Source of the DNA: CAWDMC01 sp963803295
GTDB lineage: Bacteria; Acidobacteriota; Terriglobia; UBA7540
Length of the DNA: 64,000 nt
Direction: 5' to 3'
Assembly: GCA_963803295.1 (NCBI GenBank)
Contig: CAWDMC010000022.1
Coordinates: forward strand, 310,001 to 374,000
In this document: one piece after another, positions 44,315-51,735 of the stretch
Layout of the letters: the number at the start of each line of letters is the position of its first letter
How positions within the stretch are numbered: position 1 is the stretch's first letter
The notes under the pieces: generated by a model
What the model was told of the DNA's origin: nothing
The model's database searches: none
The model's input: the letters and a program-made list of their open reading frames with translations, nothing else
Translations under genes and position numbers: made by a program

Positions 44315-45766
44315 TCAGCGCAATGTCACGCCCGTCAACTGCTCAATTCGCGCCAGGGCTACCTCATGGTCAGCTAGCACGCGCCAGTACTCCTCGTCGA
44401 ACTTCAAGACGTCGAGGAACGACGCCAGCAGCGTTTCAAAGTCCTCGCGACCGGACTGATAGGCTGAGAGGCCGGCGCGAAACGTAGCCATCGCCTGCGG
44501 GATCAGACCTTCGCGATAGATCTTCAGCATCTGGGCGCCGGTGTCAGCGGCGATGAACCGATCGCGCACATCAAAGTAGGTCTGCTGCACGCTAGCCTCG
44601 TACTCGTGTCGCGACTGGTTCAGTTCCTCAGCCGCCTGGGCTAGTTCGGGCCGCTGTCGGCGGCTACGGTAGATCGGGATGCGCACCCCCACACCCAACA
44701 TGTAGCGATCAGGGAAGTTGGCAGCGGTGTGCTCCCACAGGTATTCGACACTGAAGTCGGGATAAAAATCCTTGCGCGCCAGTTCCAACTGCAGCCCTTG
44801 GCGGCGGACCGCCGCCTGCCCTGCCGTTACGCCGGGATTGCCGGAGCGCACCCTTTCGAGCAGCTCCTCCGAAGTATAAGGGAGGGGTGTTTCCGCCAAT
44901 TCTTCCACCGTGATGTCAGGAGAGTCGTACGGCCGGTTGAGGACCTGCTTAAGCGCCGCCTCCAAGCTGTCACGCTGCTGGGCGTCGATCGTGGTTTCGC
45001 GCAGCAGGCGGGTGCGCTCGAGTTGCGCCTTCAGGACGTCCTGCTGATTGCCTTGACCTACGCCGTAGTGCGCTTCAGCGATCTTTTCAATCTGGTCGAG
45101 CAGTTTGCCATCGCGGGCGAGGATGGCAAGCGTCTGCTGGACCGATGCTAGCCGGAAATAGGCTTCCTTGAGCCGGGCCCCGACGGCGCGGCGCACCTCA
45201 TCCACGCGCTTGGCGGCCACTTCCGCAGTCCGCCCGGCAATTTCACCCTTCAGGCGCAACTTGCCGGGATAGGGAATTTCCTGAGAGATACCCACCGCCA
45301 GGTTGGTCATCTCCACCTGGCTGAAGCCCGCAAAAGGCCGCGGACTCCCGGCGTTGACCTGCTGCACCATTACCTCGGGATCGGGCAGCGTCGACATCTG
45401 GGAGGGTTCCTGCGCTGCCGCCCGCCATGCCCTCCGCGCTGCCTCGATACTCGGGTTATTGTGCTCGGCCTCCTCTAGCAATTTGGCCAAAGGAGTCGCT
45501 GGGGTTATGGATGCGCCGCTTCTGGGAGCCGTTGATGGGATAGGTCCCTGCGCCAAGGAGGTTCCGGGAAGGGCCGCCAAGCAAAGTAGCAGGGTCCAGC
45601 CGAACATTTCCCTTCGGCGGTTGCGCGACGCCGCTTCGAAACAGGCTGTGTTTTGCATCTCCGCCAGGTTGACGCCACTTGCCGTTATTGGTACAGGAGG
45701 TAAGAGGGCCTGCCCCACCAGTGCCTGCTTCTCCCCCCGCCCGCAGACCTTGATTTCAGCTATCAT
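44315..45766 (-). CDS. TolC-family outer-membrane efflux protein
   Basis: 483 residues from the ATG at 45766 (GGAGGGA at 6 bases), overlapping the upstream stop by ATGA. It has a signal peptide (MFGWTLLLCLAALPGTSLAQ, about 55 residues in) and two TolC repeats with coiled-coil helices (EAEHNNPSIEAARRAWRAAA and LERVRSGNPGVTAGQAAVRR). It forms the outer-membrane channel of the CusCBA-type pump. Confidence 0.85.
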   Translation of the reverse strand: MIAEIKVCGRGEKQALVGQALLPPVPITASGVNLAEMQNTACFEAASRNRRREMFGWTLLLCLAALPGTSLAQGPIPSTAPRSGASITPATPLAKLLEEAEHNNPSIEAARRAWRAAAQEPSQMSTLPDPEVMVQQVNAGSPRPFAGFSQVEMTNLAVGISQEIPYPGKLRLKGEIAGRTAEVAAKRVDEVRRAVGARLKEAYFRLASVQQTLAILARDGKLLDQIEKIAEAHYGVGQGNQQDVLKAQLERTRLLRETTIDAQQRDSLEAALKQVLNRPYDSPDITVEELAETPLPYTSEELLERVRSGNPGVTAGQAAVRRQGLQLELARKDFYPDFSVEYLWEHTAANFPDRYMLGVGVRIPIYRSRRQRPELAQAAEELNQSRHEYEASVQQTYFDVRDRFIAADTGAQMLKIYREGLIPQAMATFRAGLSAYQSGREDFETLLASFLDVLKFDEEYWRVLADHEVALARIEQLTGVTLR

Positions 45767-46569
45767 CGTGTTCCCTCCACCCCTTGCTTTGAGCCTCCCT
45801 CTCTCCGCACCGCCAATCCGGACAGGTCGGTCGTGTAGAGGGCGTCCCAAACTCGATCGAACAACTGTGGCGGCATCGCCTGTTTCAGTTCGAATTCGTA
45901 GATCTCTCGATAGGCTGCGACGCGCAGGTGGTAGGGGTCGGGACTCGCGATGGTCTGGATGTCGCTCCAGCGCCAGGCTCGGGAGTCTCCCGAAACTTCG
46001 GCGAGGTAGTCGATCCCGTTTTCGCGAAATCGCAGCCTGCCGTTGCTGCCACCCCAAAGAGTGCGGTGCCGCGCCGGCAGGCTCACGGCGCTCGAAGACT
46101 CCGTACCTTCCGCCAGCGGAACACCATTCTTGGCAGGCTTGCCGACTTGCTCAGCCAGATGTGCCGCCGCGTCGGCTGGAATCGGTGAGTCAAGCTCGAA
46201 CCGGAACGGCTTGTCCCCGGGCAGATGCCAATGGCGGTTCTTGTAGCTTGTGATCACCAGGCGGCGGGGAGTGACCGTGAAGCTCTCGATCTCGACAAAC
46301 GGCCAGCGGAGATCCTTCCCTTTTGCCGAGTGAAACCGAACGCCGCCCGCGTCGAGGACCAGTGTTCCCTGCTCTCCCCCGAGGCCGTGACGGAGGCGGG
46401 CCTGCGTCTGCCACTTTAAGCCCCCAGCAGGACCTCCCGGCTCGGCACTGCTTGTTATGTCCGCCCTAGTTCCGCCTAGGGCTGACAGCGTGAGGAGCGT
46501 AACTACGACGGTTCCCGTTACGCCGAGCCCGGGACGACTCGGTCTTCGAAAAAGGTCCCTGATACCCAT
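45763..46569 (-). CDS. Exported protein of unknown function, first gene of efflux operon
   Basis: 268 residues from the ATG at 46569, preceded by GGGAGGT at 5 bases. A signal sequence (VTGTVVVTLLTLSALGGTRA) is followed by two similar beta-rich halves (LVLDAGGVRFHSAKGKDLRW with IESFTVTPRRLVITSYKNRH; GRLRFRENGIDYLAEVSGDS with IQTIASPDPYHLRVAAYREI). This suggests a duplicated PH-like or Tubby-like fold. It heads the tolC-cusB-cusA transcript and overlaps tolC. Function unknown. Confidence 0.65.
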   Translation of the reverse strand: MGIRDLFRRPSRPGLGVTGTVVVTLLTLSALGGTRADITSSAEPGGPAGGLKWQTQARLRHGLGGEQGTLVLDAGGVRFHSAKGKDLRWPFVEIESFTVTPRRLVITSYKNRHWHLPGDKPFRFELDSPIPADAAAHLAEQVGKPAKNGVPLAEGTESSSAVSLPARHRTLWGGSNGRLRFRENGIDYLAEVSGDSRAWRWSDIQTIASPDPYHLRVAAYREIYEFELKQAMPPQLFDRVWDALYTTDLSGLAVRREGGSKQGVEGTR

Positions 46570-46714
46570 CCGGCACCTCCCGAACCAAAGCATAAGAGAC
46601 TGAATTACACAAAACGGATTGACTGACTCGGCTGCACCTCCGGCCTGCACACGAGCTACGGTGGCACACACTCGAAGGCGCTGCCATCGTCAAAAGAGTG
46701 GTATATGGCGGGGA

Positions 46715-47104
46715 TCAGATCAACAGAGAGGAGTGAAGAAGAAAGAGCGGTTCACGGCCGGGAGGAGAAAGCCCCGCGAAAATCGAAAGTGCGCGCGGCG
46801 CCCCGGTCGCAACACTATGATTGGGCGGCGCCGCTAAGGTGCTGAAGGTTATGGGGCGATCGAGATTGTAAGTGGAGTGTCCACTCGCCGCCAGTGCGGG
46901 CGGAACAGGCAAGGGGCCGCGTTGCTGGCAGCAGCTTATGTTGTCTCCGGCCTTATGGCAAGTGTACCGCATCGCCCGGCAGCAGGCGGAAGCGTTGGGT
47001 GCAGTTCGCATGCCGCTGGCACAAGCGAGAGCTGGAGCAAGAAAGGAAACCGCGACCGAGAAAACGACGATGCGCGCGATAGTGAGCGGTGCCCGGCGCT
47101 TCAT
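46715..47104 (-). CDS. Small Cys-rich exported protein near copper genes
   Basis: 129 residues from the ATG at 47104. A signal peptide (IARIVVFSVAVSFLAPALACA) precedes a Cys-rich segment ACCRAMRYTCHKAGDNISCC, then a Pro/Leu-rich tail. The spaced Cys and His suggest metal binding. It lies just before the efflux operon on the same strand. Confidence 0.6.
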   Translation of the reverse strand: MKRRAPLTIARIVVFSVAVSFLAPALACASGMRTAPNASACCRAMRYTCHKAGDNISCCQQRGPLPVPPALAASGHSTYNLDRPITFSTLAAPPNHSVATGAPRALSIFAGLSPPGREPLFLLHSSLLI

Positions 47105-47148
47105 TGGATCAGTGTAGATCACGTGAAGATGCGGAGTCAAAGTGATAA

Positions 47149-47811
47149 CTAACAAACCAACTGGTGGACCGGCCGTTCCTCCGCTTTTGCCAGCAGACCG
47201 CACACTTGCTCATCGCTAATCTGGGTGAAGTCGCTGTACCACTGTCCGACGGCGAAGAATGGTTCCGGTTTAGCGAAACATACCAATTCGTCAGCTTCCA
47301 TTTCGATATCGTCCGAAGCCGCGAGTGCCGCCACCGGAACGGCGACGATAACGCGGGCCGGACGCCCCTGGCGCACCGCCTTGACGGAAGTACGCATGGT
47401 CGATCCCGTGGCTATTCCGTCATCCACGAGAATCACAGTGCAGCCCTCAACCTCTACGCGGGCGCGATCGCCCCAGTAAGCTTTCTCACGCCGTGCCACT
47501 TCGCGGCTCTCTGCCGCCGTGATCATTTCGATCACGGGGTCGGGGATCGGCACTTCACCCATCAGCCGCTCATTGAGCACGCGGACGCCACCTGAAGCGA
47601 TCGCGCCAAAGGCTAGCTCTTCATGGCCGGGCGCCCCCAGCTTGCGAACGACGAAGACATCGAGTGGGGCGCCCAGGGCCGAGGCGATCCCGAAACCCAC
47701 CGGGACTCCCCCTCTCGGCAGCGCCAACAGCACTACGTCCTCGCGATCCGCATAGCCCCCCAGCTTCTGAGCCAGCCGTAATCCTGCCTCCTCTCGATTA
47801 AGGAATAACAC
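47149..47811 (-). CDS. Phosphoribosyltransferase-family protein
   Basis: 220 residues with the PRPP-binding loop VILVDDGIATGSTMRT, an N-terminal ALPRGGVPVGFGIASALGAP strand and FVVRKLGAPGHEELAFGAIA. This is the 'orphan' PRTase group often found beside dienelactone hydrolases or stress genes. The likely reaction (base phosphoribosylation or a related role) is not settled. Intact. Confidence 0.85.
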   Translation of the reverse strand: MLFLNREEAGLRLAQKLGGYADREDVVLLALPRGGVPVGFGIASALGAPLDVFVVRKLGAPGHEELAFGAIASGGVRVLNERLMGEVPIPDPVIEMITAAESREVARREKAYWGDRARVEVEGCTVILVDDGIATGSTMRTSVKAVRQGRPARVIVAVPVAALAASDDIEMEADELVCFAKPEPFFAVGQWYSDFTQISDEQVCGLLAKAEERPVHQLVC

Positions 47812-47935
47812 CTGTCTTCTCCGCCGGTGCTAAATCACCGATATGTTACTTTGCCAGTGTCGGTACGTCAGTCGTTACTTCCTTCTGCCTCCGGCCGCCC
47901 GGTCTATCACTGGAGACTCGCGACTGAGATAACTT

Positions 47936-48382
47936 TTACGCGGCTTCCGCAACCGGCTTTTCTGGAACAATTTCAAACGTCGTCACGAAGTTGGTGGTCG
48001 GCCGAAGCATCGCCTGAACGGCGCCGTAGCGCAGCGTGGAAAGGTCCACGGCCTCTTCGACAGCAGTAGGATCGATCTTGCGCCCCACCAGTACGTGATG
48101 AATACGGACCTGGTTGAAAACCTGCGGCGGCTGCTCGGCCTGTTCAGCCTCCACTCTCACTTCATAGCCGGTAATGACCTGAGGACGTTTGTAGCGCAAA
48201 TAGCTGATCACGTCGAAGGCCGTACAGCCGGCAATTCCAGCTGCCACCAGCTCGATCGGACGGGCGCCCGTGCTTCCCGCGAGGTCGTCCACGAGAAAAT
48301 GATGGCCGCTGCCAGTGGTAACCACAAACTGCCGGTGCGCGCAGCCCGGTTGGGTCAGGGTGACTTTCGTTTCTATCGTCAT
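47936..48382 (-). CDS. OsmC-family protein lacking the second Cys
   Basis: 148 residues from the ATG at 48382, preceded by GAGAGGGG. The OsmC fold is clear (ARPIELVAAGIAGCTAFDVI with the first catalytic Cys; VDLSTLRYGAVQAMLRPT). In active peroxidases the second motif contains Cys after Tyr; here it is Gly. Thiol-peroxidase activity would be impaired. A pair of Crp-type palindromes sits 112-149 bp upstream. Confidence 0.85.
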   Translation of the reverse strand: MTIETKVTLTQPGCAHRQFVVTTGSGHHFLVDDLAGSTGARPIELVAAGIAGCTAFDVISYLRYKRPQVITGYEVRVEAEQAEQPPQVFNQVRIHHVLVGRKIDPTAVEEAVDLSTLRYGAVQAMLRPTTNFVTTFEIVPEKPVAEAA

Positions 48383-48493
48383 GACGCCCCCCTCTCGTTC
48401 ACACGCGCCGCTGACCCCTTACGCGTGCAGCGCGTGAGAAGTAACGAGTCCCGTTCCGAAGATTGAGTTTCAGATAGATTGGCCGGCGCTAGC

Positions 48494-48531
48494 AGTGAGT
48501 TGGCTCACTCGTGGCTGTGATCCACGTCACA
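48494..48531. promoter_or_regulatory. Crp-type operator pair upstream of osmC
   Basis: AGTGAGTTGGCTCACT (48494-48509) and TGTGATCCACGTCACA (48516-48531), both GTGA-N6-TCAC palindromes, centres 22 bp apart (two helical turns). They lie 112-149 bp upstream of the osmC start. Confidence 0.65.
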
Positions 48532-48651
48532 GAAAAGTAGATTTGATTTTGTTTTTCCAATCCTCGTTGGGAGAGGTGGCCGTTGCAACTTGGGCGCCTC
48601 GCGACCGGCATGCCACTCTGGAACGTGAGCTTTCACAGTGAGGAGGAGGAA

Positions 48652-48846
48652 CTAATCAGCTTGGACTTGAGAATCAGAACGAGATGTCAGCGTGGCATTG
48701 CCGGCCGCGAGGCATAAGAAACATTTGGCTCGGGGCGGCGTACCCTCGGTGCAATCGTCGTTGCCCTTCGCACCGAAAGAAAGCGCCGCCTCGGGACCGG
48801 CGTTGGGAGCCGTAGTTCCCAGCGCCGGCGTACAAGATCTGCTCAC
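48652..48846 (-). CDS. Possible small protein, unrecognised
   Basis: A 64-codon frame with GTG start, no clear ribosome-binding site, containing GNDDCTEGTPPRAKCFLCLA. Support comes only from its position 133-170 bp downstream of an operator pair. Opposite-strand frames are equally open, so this could be chance. Confidence 0.25.
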   Translation of the reverse strand: MSRSCTPALGTTAPNAGPEAALSFGAKGNDDCTEGTPPRAKCFLCLAAGNATLTSRSDSQVQAD

Positions 48847-48978
48847 CCGCGCAGGTGTTGCCTCACACTGGCCGGCTTGGCTTGAACTTTTCGGTCAGGC
48901 TGAAGACTTGCACACTCTATTCCAGCTTGTATATGCCAGCCAGTGGATCCATATATAAGCCCAATTCAGTAGCTTGTC

Positions 48979-49016
48979 GGTGAGCCCCGTCACCAACCGG
49001 AGTGACGGCGGTCACA
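48979..49016. promoter_or_regulatory. Second Crp-type operator pair
   Basis: GGTGAGCCCCGTCACC (48979-48994) and AGTGACGGCGGTCACA (49001-49016), both GTGA-N6-TCAC palindromes, centres again 22 bp apart. The target could be the weak ORF at 48652-48846 (minus) or an unseen transcript. Confidence 0.6.
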
Positions 49017-49311
49017 ATGGGCCGCCCGCGCCGCAACCAAGAAGAGGGCTAGCCGAGGAAGCCGGGCAATCCTCTATGACCGAACCCCTACTACAATCTC
49101 CAGCTTGGGCTTCTCCTCAGACGTTTCCTAGGGGTGGAGCCGTCTCTCAGATACTCGGCGCACTTGGTATTGGCCTCGCCCTGGAGAGGGGGGAGGCACC
49201 AACCGATCGGCCCAGCATTGCTGTGCGCGGGCCAATCTGCTGCAGTTGGCGCCTGCGAATGGCAGGACAAATGAGGAGTCCGAAAAAGCGAGGGGAATTA
49301 ATGGAGGAACT

Positions 49312-50046
49312 TTAGCAACTCACATAACTCTCCAGTGCCGGCTTGTTCTGGATTACCAGCGTTGAGCCGTGCAGCACGGCAAGGGAACTGTTTCTGAAGT
49401 CTGCCAGAGTGCGGGTTACGGTTTCGCGCGAACTGCCGATGATCTGGCCAATCTCCTCGTGAGTGAGGGTGAGTTTCACCTTGCTGCCCTGCTTCGCCGC
49501 CTGACCCTGGGCAGACCAGTCCAACAGGAAACGCGCCAGCTTGGCGGGCGCCGATTGCGATAGTCCCAGCGAGCGAATCTGCTCGCAGGCAGCGTGATAA
49601 CTGGTGCTAAGCTGCTCAGCGGCGCGAATCGACGCGTCACTGTGCTCCCTAAGGAAACGGAGGAAGTCTTCGCGCTTTACGAAGTCCACCTGAACAGGTT
49701 CGAGAGTCTCGGCAGTTGCCTGGTAGGGCTCGCCCGATACCGCCCCATGCAAACCCAAAACCTCGCCGGGAGTGACGATCCTCAGAATGAGCGTTTTGCC
49801 TTCGCTTGAAGTGATAGAAAGCTTCACCCGCCCCTTGCACAACATGAAAATACCGCGAGGAGGCTGGCCTTCCACGAAGAGGACGGCGCCTTCCGGATAG
49901 GCCGTGGTGTACTTCACATCCTCGAATGATCTGAGCGTGCTATGTGAGAAAGCGCAGAAGAAGTTGCCGTCCCGCACCTTGCAATTGTGACAGCTCTCCT
50001 GCAGATCCAATCCATAAGGCGAATGCTGATTCGTGACTTTGTTCAT
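49312..50046 (-). CDS. Crp/Fnr-family regulator with N-terminal Cys cluster
   Basis: 244 residues. Cys at 19, 22 and 31 (CHNCKVRDGNFFC) and 70 (MLCKG) resemble an FNR-type [4Fe-4S] site. The cyclic-nucleotide-type barrel spans ~45-150. The helix-turn-helix LTLTHEEIGQIIGSSRETVT has recognition helix RETVTR, as in E. coli CRP, which predicts GTGA half-sites. So the sensor looks FNR-like but the DNA specificity CRP-like. It is 8 bases downstream of the STAS gene; an operator pair lies upstream of that operon. Probably senses oxygen or NO, controlling nearby osmC and redox genes (inference). Confidence 0.9.
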   Translation of the reverse strand: MNKVTNQHSPYGLDLQESCHNCKVRDGNFFCAFSHSTLRSFEDVKYTTAYPEGAVLFVEGQPPRGIFMLCKGRVKLSITSSEGKTLILRIVTPGEVLGLHGAVSGEPYQATAETLEPVQVDFVKREDFLRFLREHSDASIRAAEQLSTSYHAACEQIRSLGLSQSAPAKLARFLLDWSAQGQAAKQGSKVKLTLTHEEIGQIIGSSRETVTRTLADFRNSSLAVLHGSTLVIQNKPALESYVSC

Positions 50047-50054
50047 TTCCCCCC

Positions 50055-50399
50055 CTACGGCGTTGCCGGTTTTCCGTCAGAAGCATTAAGCTTCGAGGCC
50101 TGATCGCTCGAACCGTTTGTCCGGGATCCGCTCCGAGTTATTTCCTCGACGATATATTTGGTCATGAGGTACGCCGCACGAAATTCCGCCCCTTGCTGAA
50201 ACATCTCGCCCAGCAACCTCTTGCCCTGACCATCAATGTAGGTGACCTGGGAGAGATCCACGGTCACCGCTTTATTTGGGGTCGCGCCGACCAAGCTGTG
50301 CCACGTGTGTTCAAGCTCGTCGACCCAAGCCCCAGACAGCTTGCCCGCCAAATTGAACTTGACCGAATTTGGATTGTCTTCGAGTGTGATTCTAAGCAC
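50055..50399 (-). CDS. STAS-domain protein co-transcribed with the Crp/Fnr regulator
   Basis: 114 residues from a GTG at 50399 (GGGAG upstream). The STAS fold is visible (FNLAGKLSGAWVDELEHTW, VTVDLSQVTYIDGQGKRLL), with Gly where anti-sigma-antagonists have a phosphorylatable Ser. A Ser/Asn-rich tail follows. Only 8 bases separate it from the regulator, so the two are probably co-translated. It could be a partner of the regulator or an unphosphorylated antagonist. Confidence 0.8.
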   Translation of the reverse strand: MLRITLEDNPNSVKFNLAGKLSGAWVDELEHTWHSLVGATPNKAVTVDLSQVTYIDGQGKRLLGEMFQQGAEFRAAYLMTKYIVEEITRSGSRTNGSSDQASKLNASDGKPATP

Positions 50400-50536
50400 G
50401 CTGAACTCCCACCCACCTTGCTGTCGTGCATCTTAACTGCACCTGCTTGGCCAAACCGGGCAGCAGCTTGCTGATTCGCAGTATCCCACTGAAACTACAA
50501 CTAGATTTTTGGAAGACTCAAGAAAAGCCGGTGAAT

Positions 50537-50574
50537 TGTGACGGATGACGCAAGGTAGGGTGACGAGAATCACT
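50537..50574. promoter_or_regulatory. Crp-type operator pair upstream of the STAS-crp operon
   Basis: TGTGACGGATGACGCA (50537-50552; second half-site degenerate) and GGTGACGAGAATCACT (50559-50574), centres 22 bp apart. They lie 138-175 bp upstream of the STAS GTG, which points to autoregulation. Confidence 0.5.
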
Positions 50575-50699
50575 GGCGTTATCTCGTCACTTTGACGCTA
50601 TTTCGCCGATCTGCTGGGGAGAAATCTGACCATTAGGGCGTGTGCGGATTTCGCAGGTGCATATACGGGTGCATATAAGTGACAGGCCGACAGCAAGAG

Positions 50700-51253
50700 C
50701 TTCGTTGATCAGATTACGAAGTCGTTCGGTCTCGGGCCGATTCCGGCATGGGCGAGCATCACGCTTTACTTCATTTTCACAGGGACTTTCACCGTTATAC
50801 GAGATTTTGCCACCGTGATAGGTGAGGAAATCGGCTGGCGTGGGTTCCTCGTTCCGGAATTATCCAAGGAGCACGGTTTCCCCGCGACTGCCATGATCAC
50901 AGGATTTATCTGGGCAATTCTAGCATTATCCAATCATCTTGTTCGCCGACTATCATGGGGCGTCACCTGCTTGGTTCTATGTTCCGTTGTTGACGGTAAT
51001 GCTGCCGTTTCTGACCTTCGTGTGGACTTGGCTTCGCCTCAAGTCCAAAAGTATTTGGCCCTGCGTCCTTCTTCATGCACCGCACAACACCTTCATACAA
51101 CAGTTCTTCGACCCCCTCACAATCTAAGGGAGTAAAACGGGCTATGTAGCGGGGGAGTTTGGCGCTGCGCTACTTGTAATCTCAATTGTGATGGCGATCT
51201 ATTTTTGGAGGCGACGCGATGAGGTGGAGGGAAGAGCTGCTAGACAGCCGTAG
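50700..51253 (+). pseudogene. CPBP-family intramembrane protease, broken
   Basis: Coding-like sequence in alternating frames: ITLYFIFTGTFTVIRDFATV, EEIGWRGFLVPELS (the conserved EExxxR motif), then a frame change and a TAG where the homologous W of WHYP should be, LFADYHGASPAWFYVPLL, SIWPCVLLHAPHNTFIQQFF, and a further TAA before an IVMAIYFWRRRDE helix. It has at least one frameshift and two stops. It was an Abi/CAAX-type membrane protease. No start codon remains. Confidence 0.75.
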
Positions 51254-51487
51254 ATTTCCTCGCCACATTTGGACCTAAACGTGACCTCAAGATAATCCCG
51301 GTATGGTTTTTCAAATTGCGCGGCCCCGAAATCCGGGAGATTCTCGTAAGCAATCGAAGGTAGCGGCGTGCTAATAGCGGCGACGACGAAAAACACTCTG
51401 TTATGGCCGCTCAGTTCAGTGAACTCAAGTGCATCGTGCATGAATCGTTGGCGAGTTGTTGTAGTGTCTGGGAATGCCGCAAAAGCC

Positions 51488-51516
51488 GCAGACCCACGTC
51501 CCGGGTCTGCGCTACG
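51488..51516 (+). repeat. REP-like hairpin with GCGCTACG tail
   Basis: GCAGACCC (51488-51495) pairs with GGGTCTGC (51503-51510), followed by GCTACG. The tail matches those of the repeats at 7271 and 11081. Confidence 0.7.
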
Positions 51517-51535
51517 CCTGAATCCCAGCTTTCTG

Positions 51536-51564
51536 TTGACAGAAAAGCGGTCTGCCTCTATCCT
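51536..51564 (+). promoter_or_regulatory. Candidate promoter for the nitrite/sulfite reductase
   Basis: TTGACA (51536-51541), a 17-nt spacer, then TATCCT (51559-51564). It lies 172 bp before the ATG at 51736. Confidence 0.45.
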
Positions 51565-51735
51565 TGATGTATAGCTTATGATCATTGAACTCCACATTGG
51601 ACGCGGGGTGTGCTGTTGTCGGCCAAACGCGCCGAGGTGTGGAGGATAGAGCCGGATCGCAAACCGAGCCATAATCCAACCCACCGGCGGACCAAAACAA
51701 AGTGTTCGCGGTGGGTTTCTTATTTTGGAGCGACG

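Larger units (their letters stand above)
48383..49311. other. Gene-poor region with two Crp-type operator pairs
   Basis: No convincing gene, apart from a weak minus-strand ORF at 48652-48846 (GTG start, 64 codons, with a CFLC motif). Two pairs of GTGA-N6-TCAC palindromes (48494-48531 and 48979-49016) are the main content. The second pair lies 133-170 bp upstream of that ORF, similar to the distances for osmC and the STAS gene. Confidence 0.5.
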
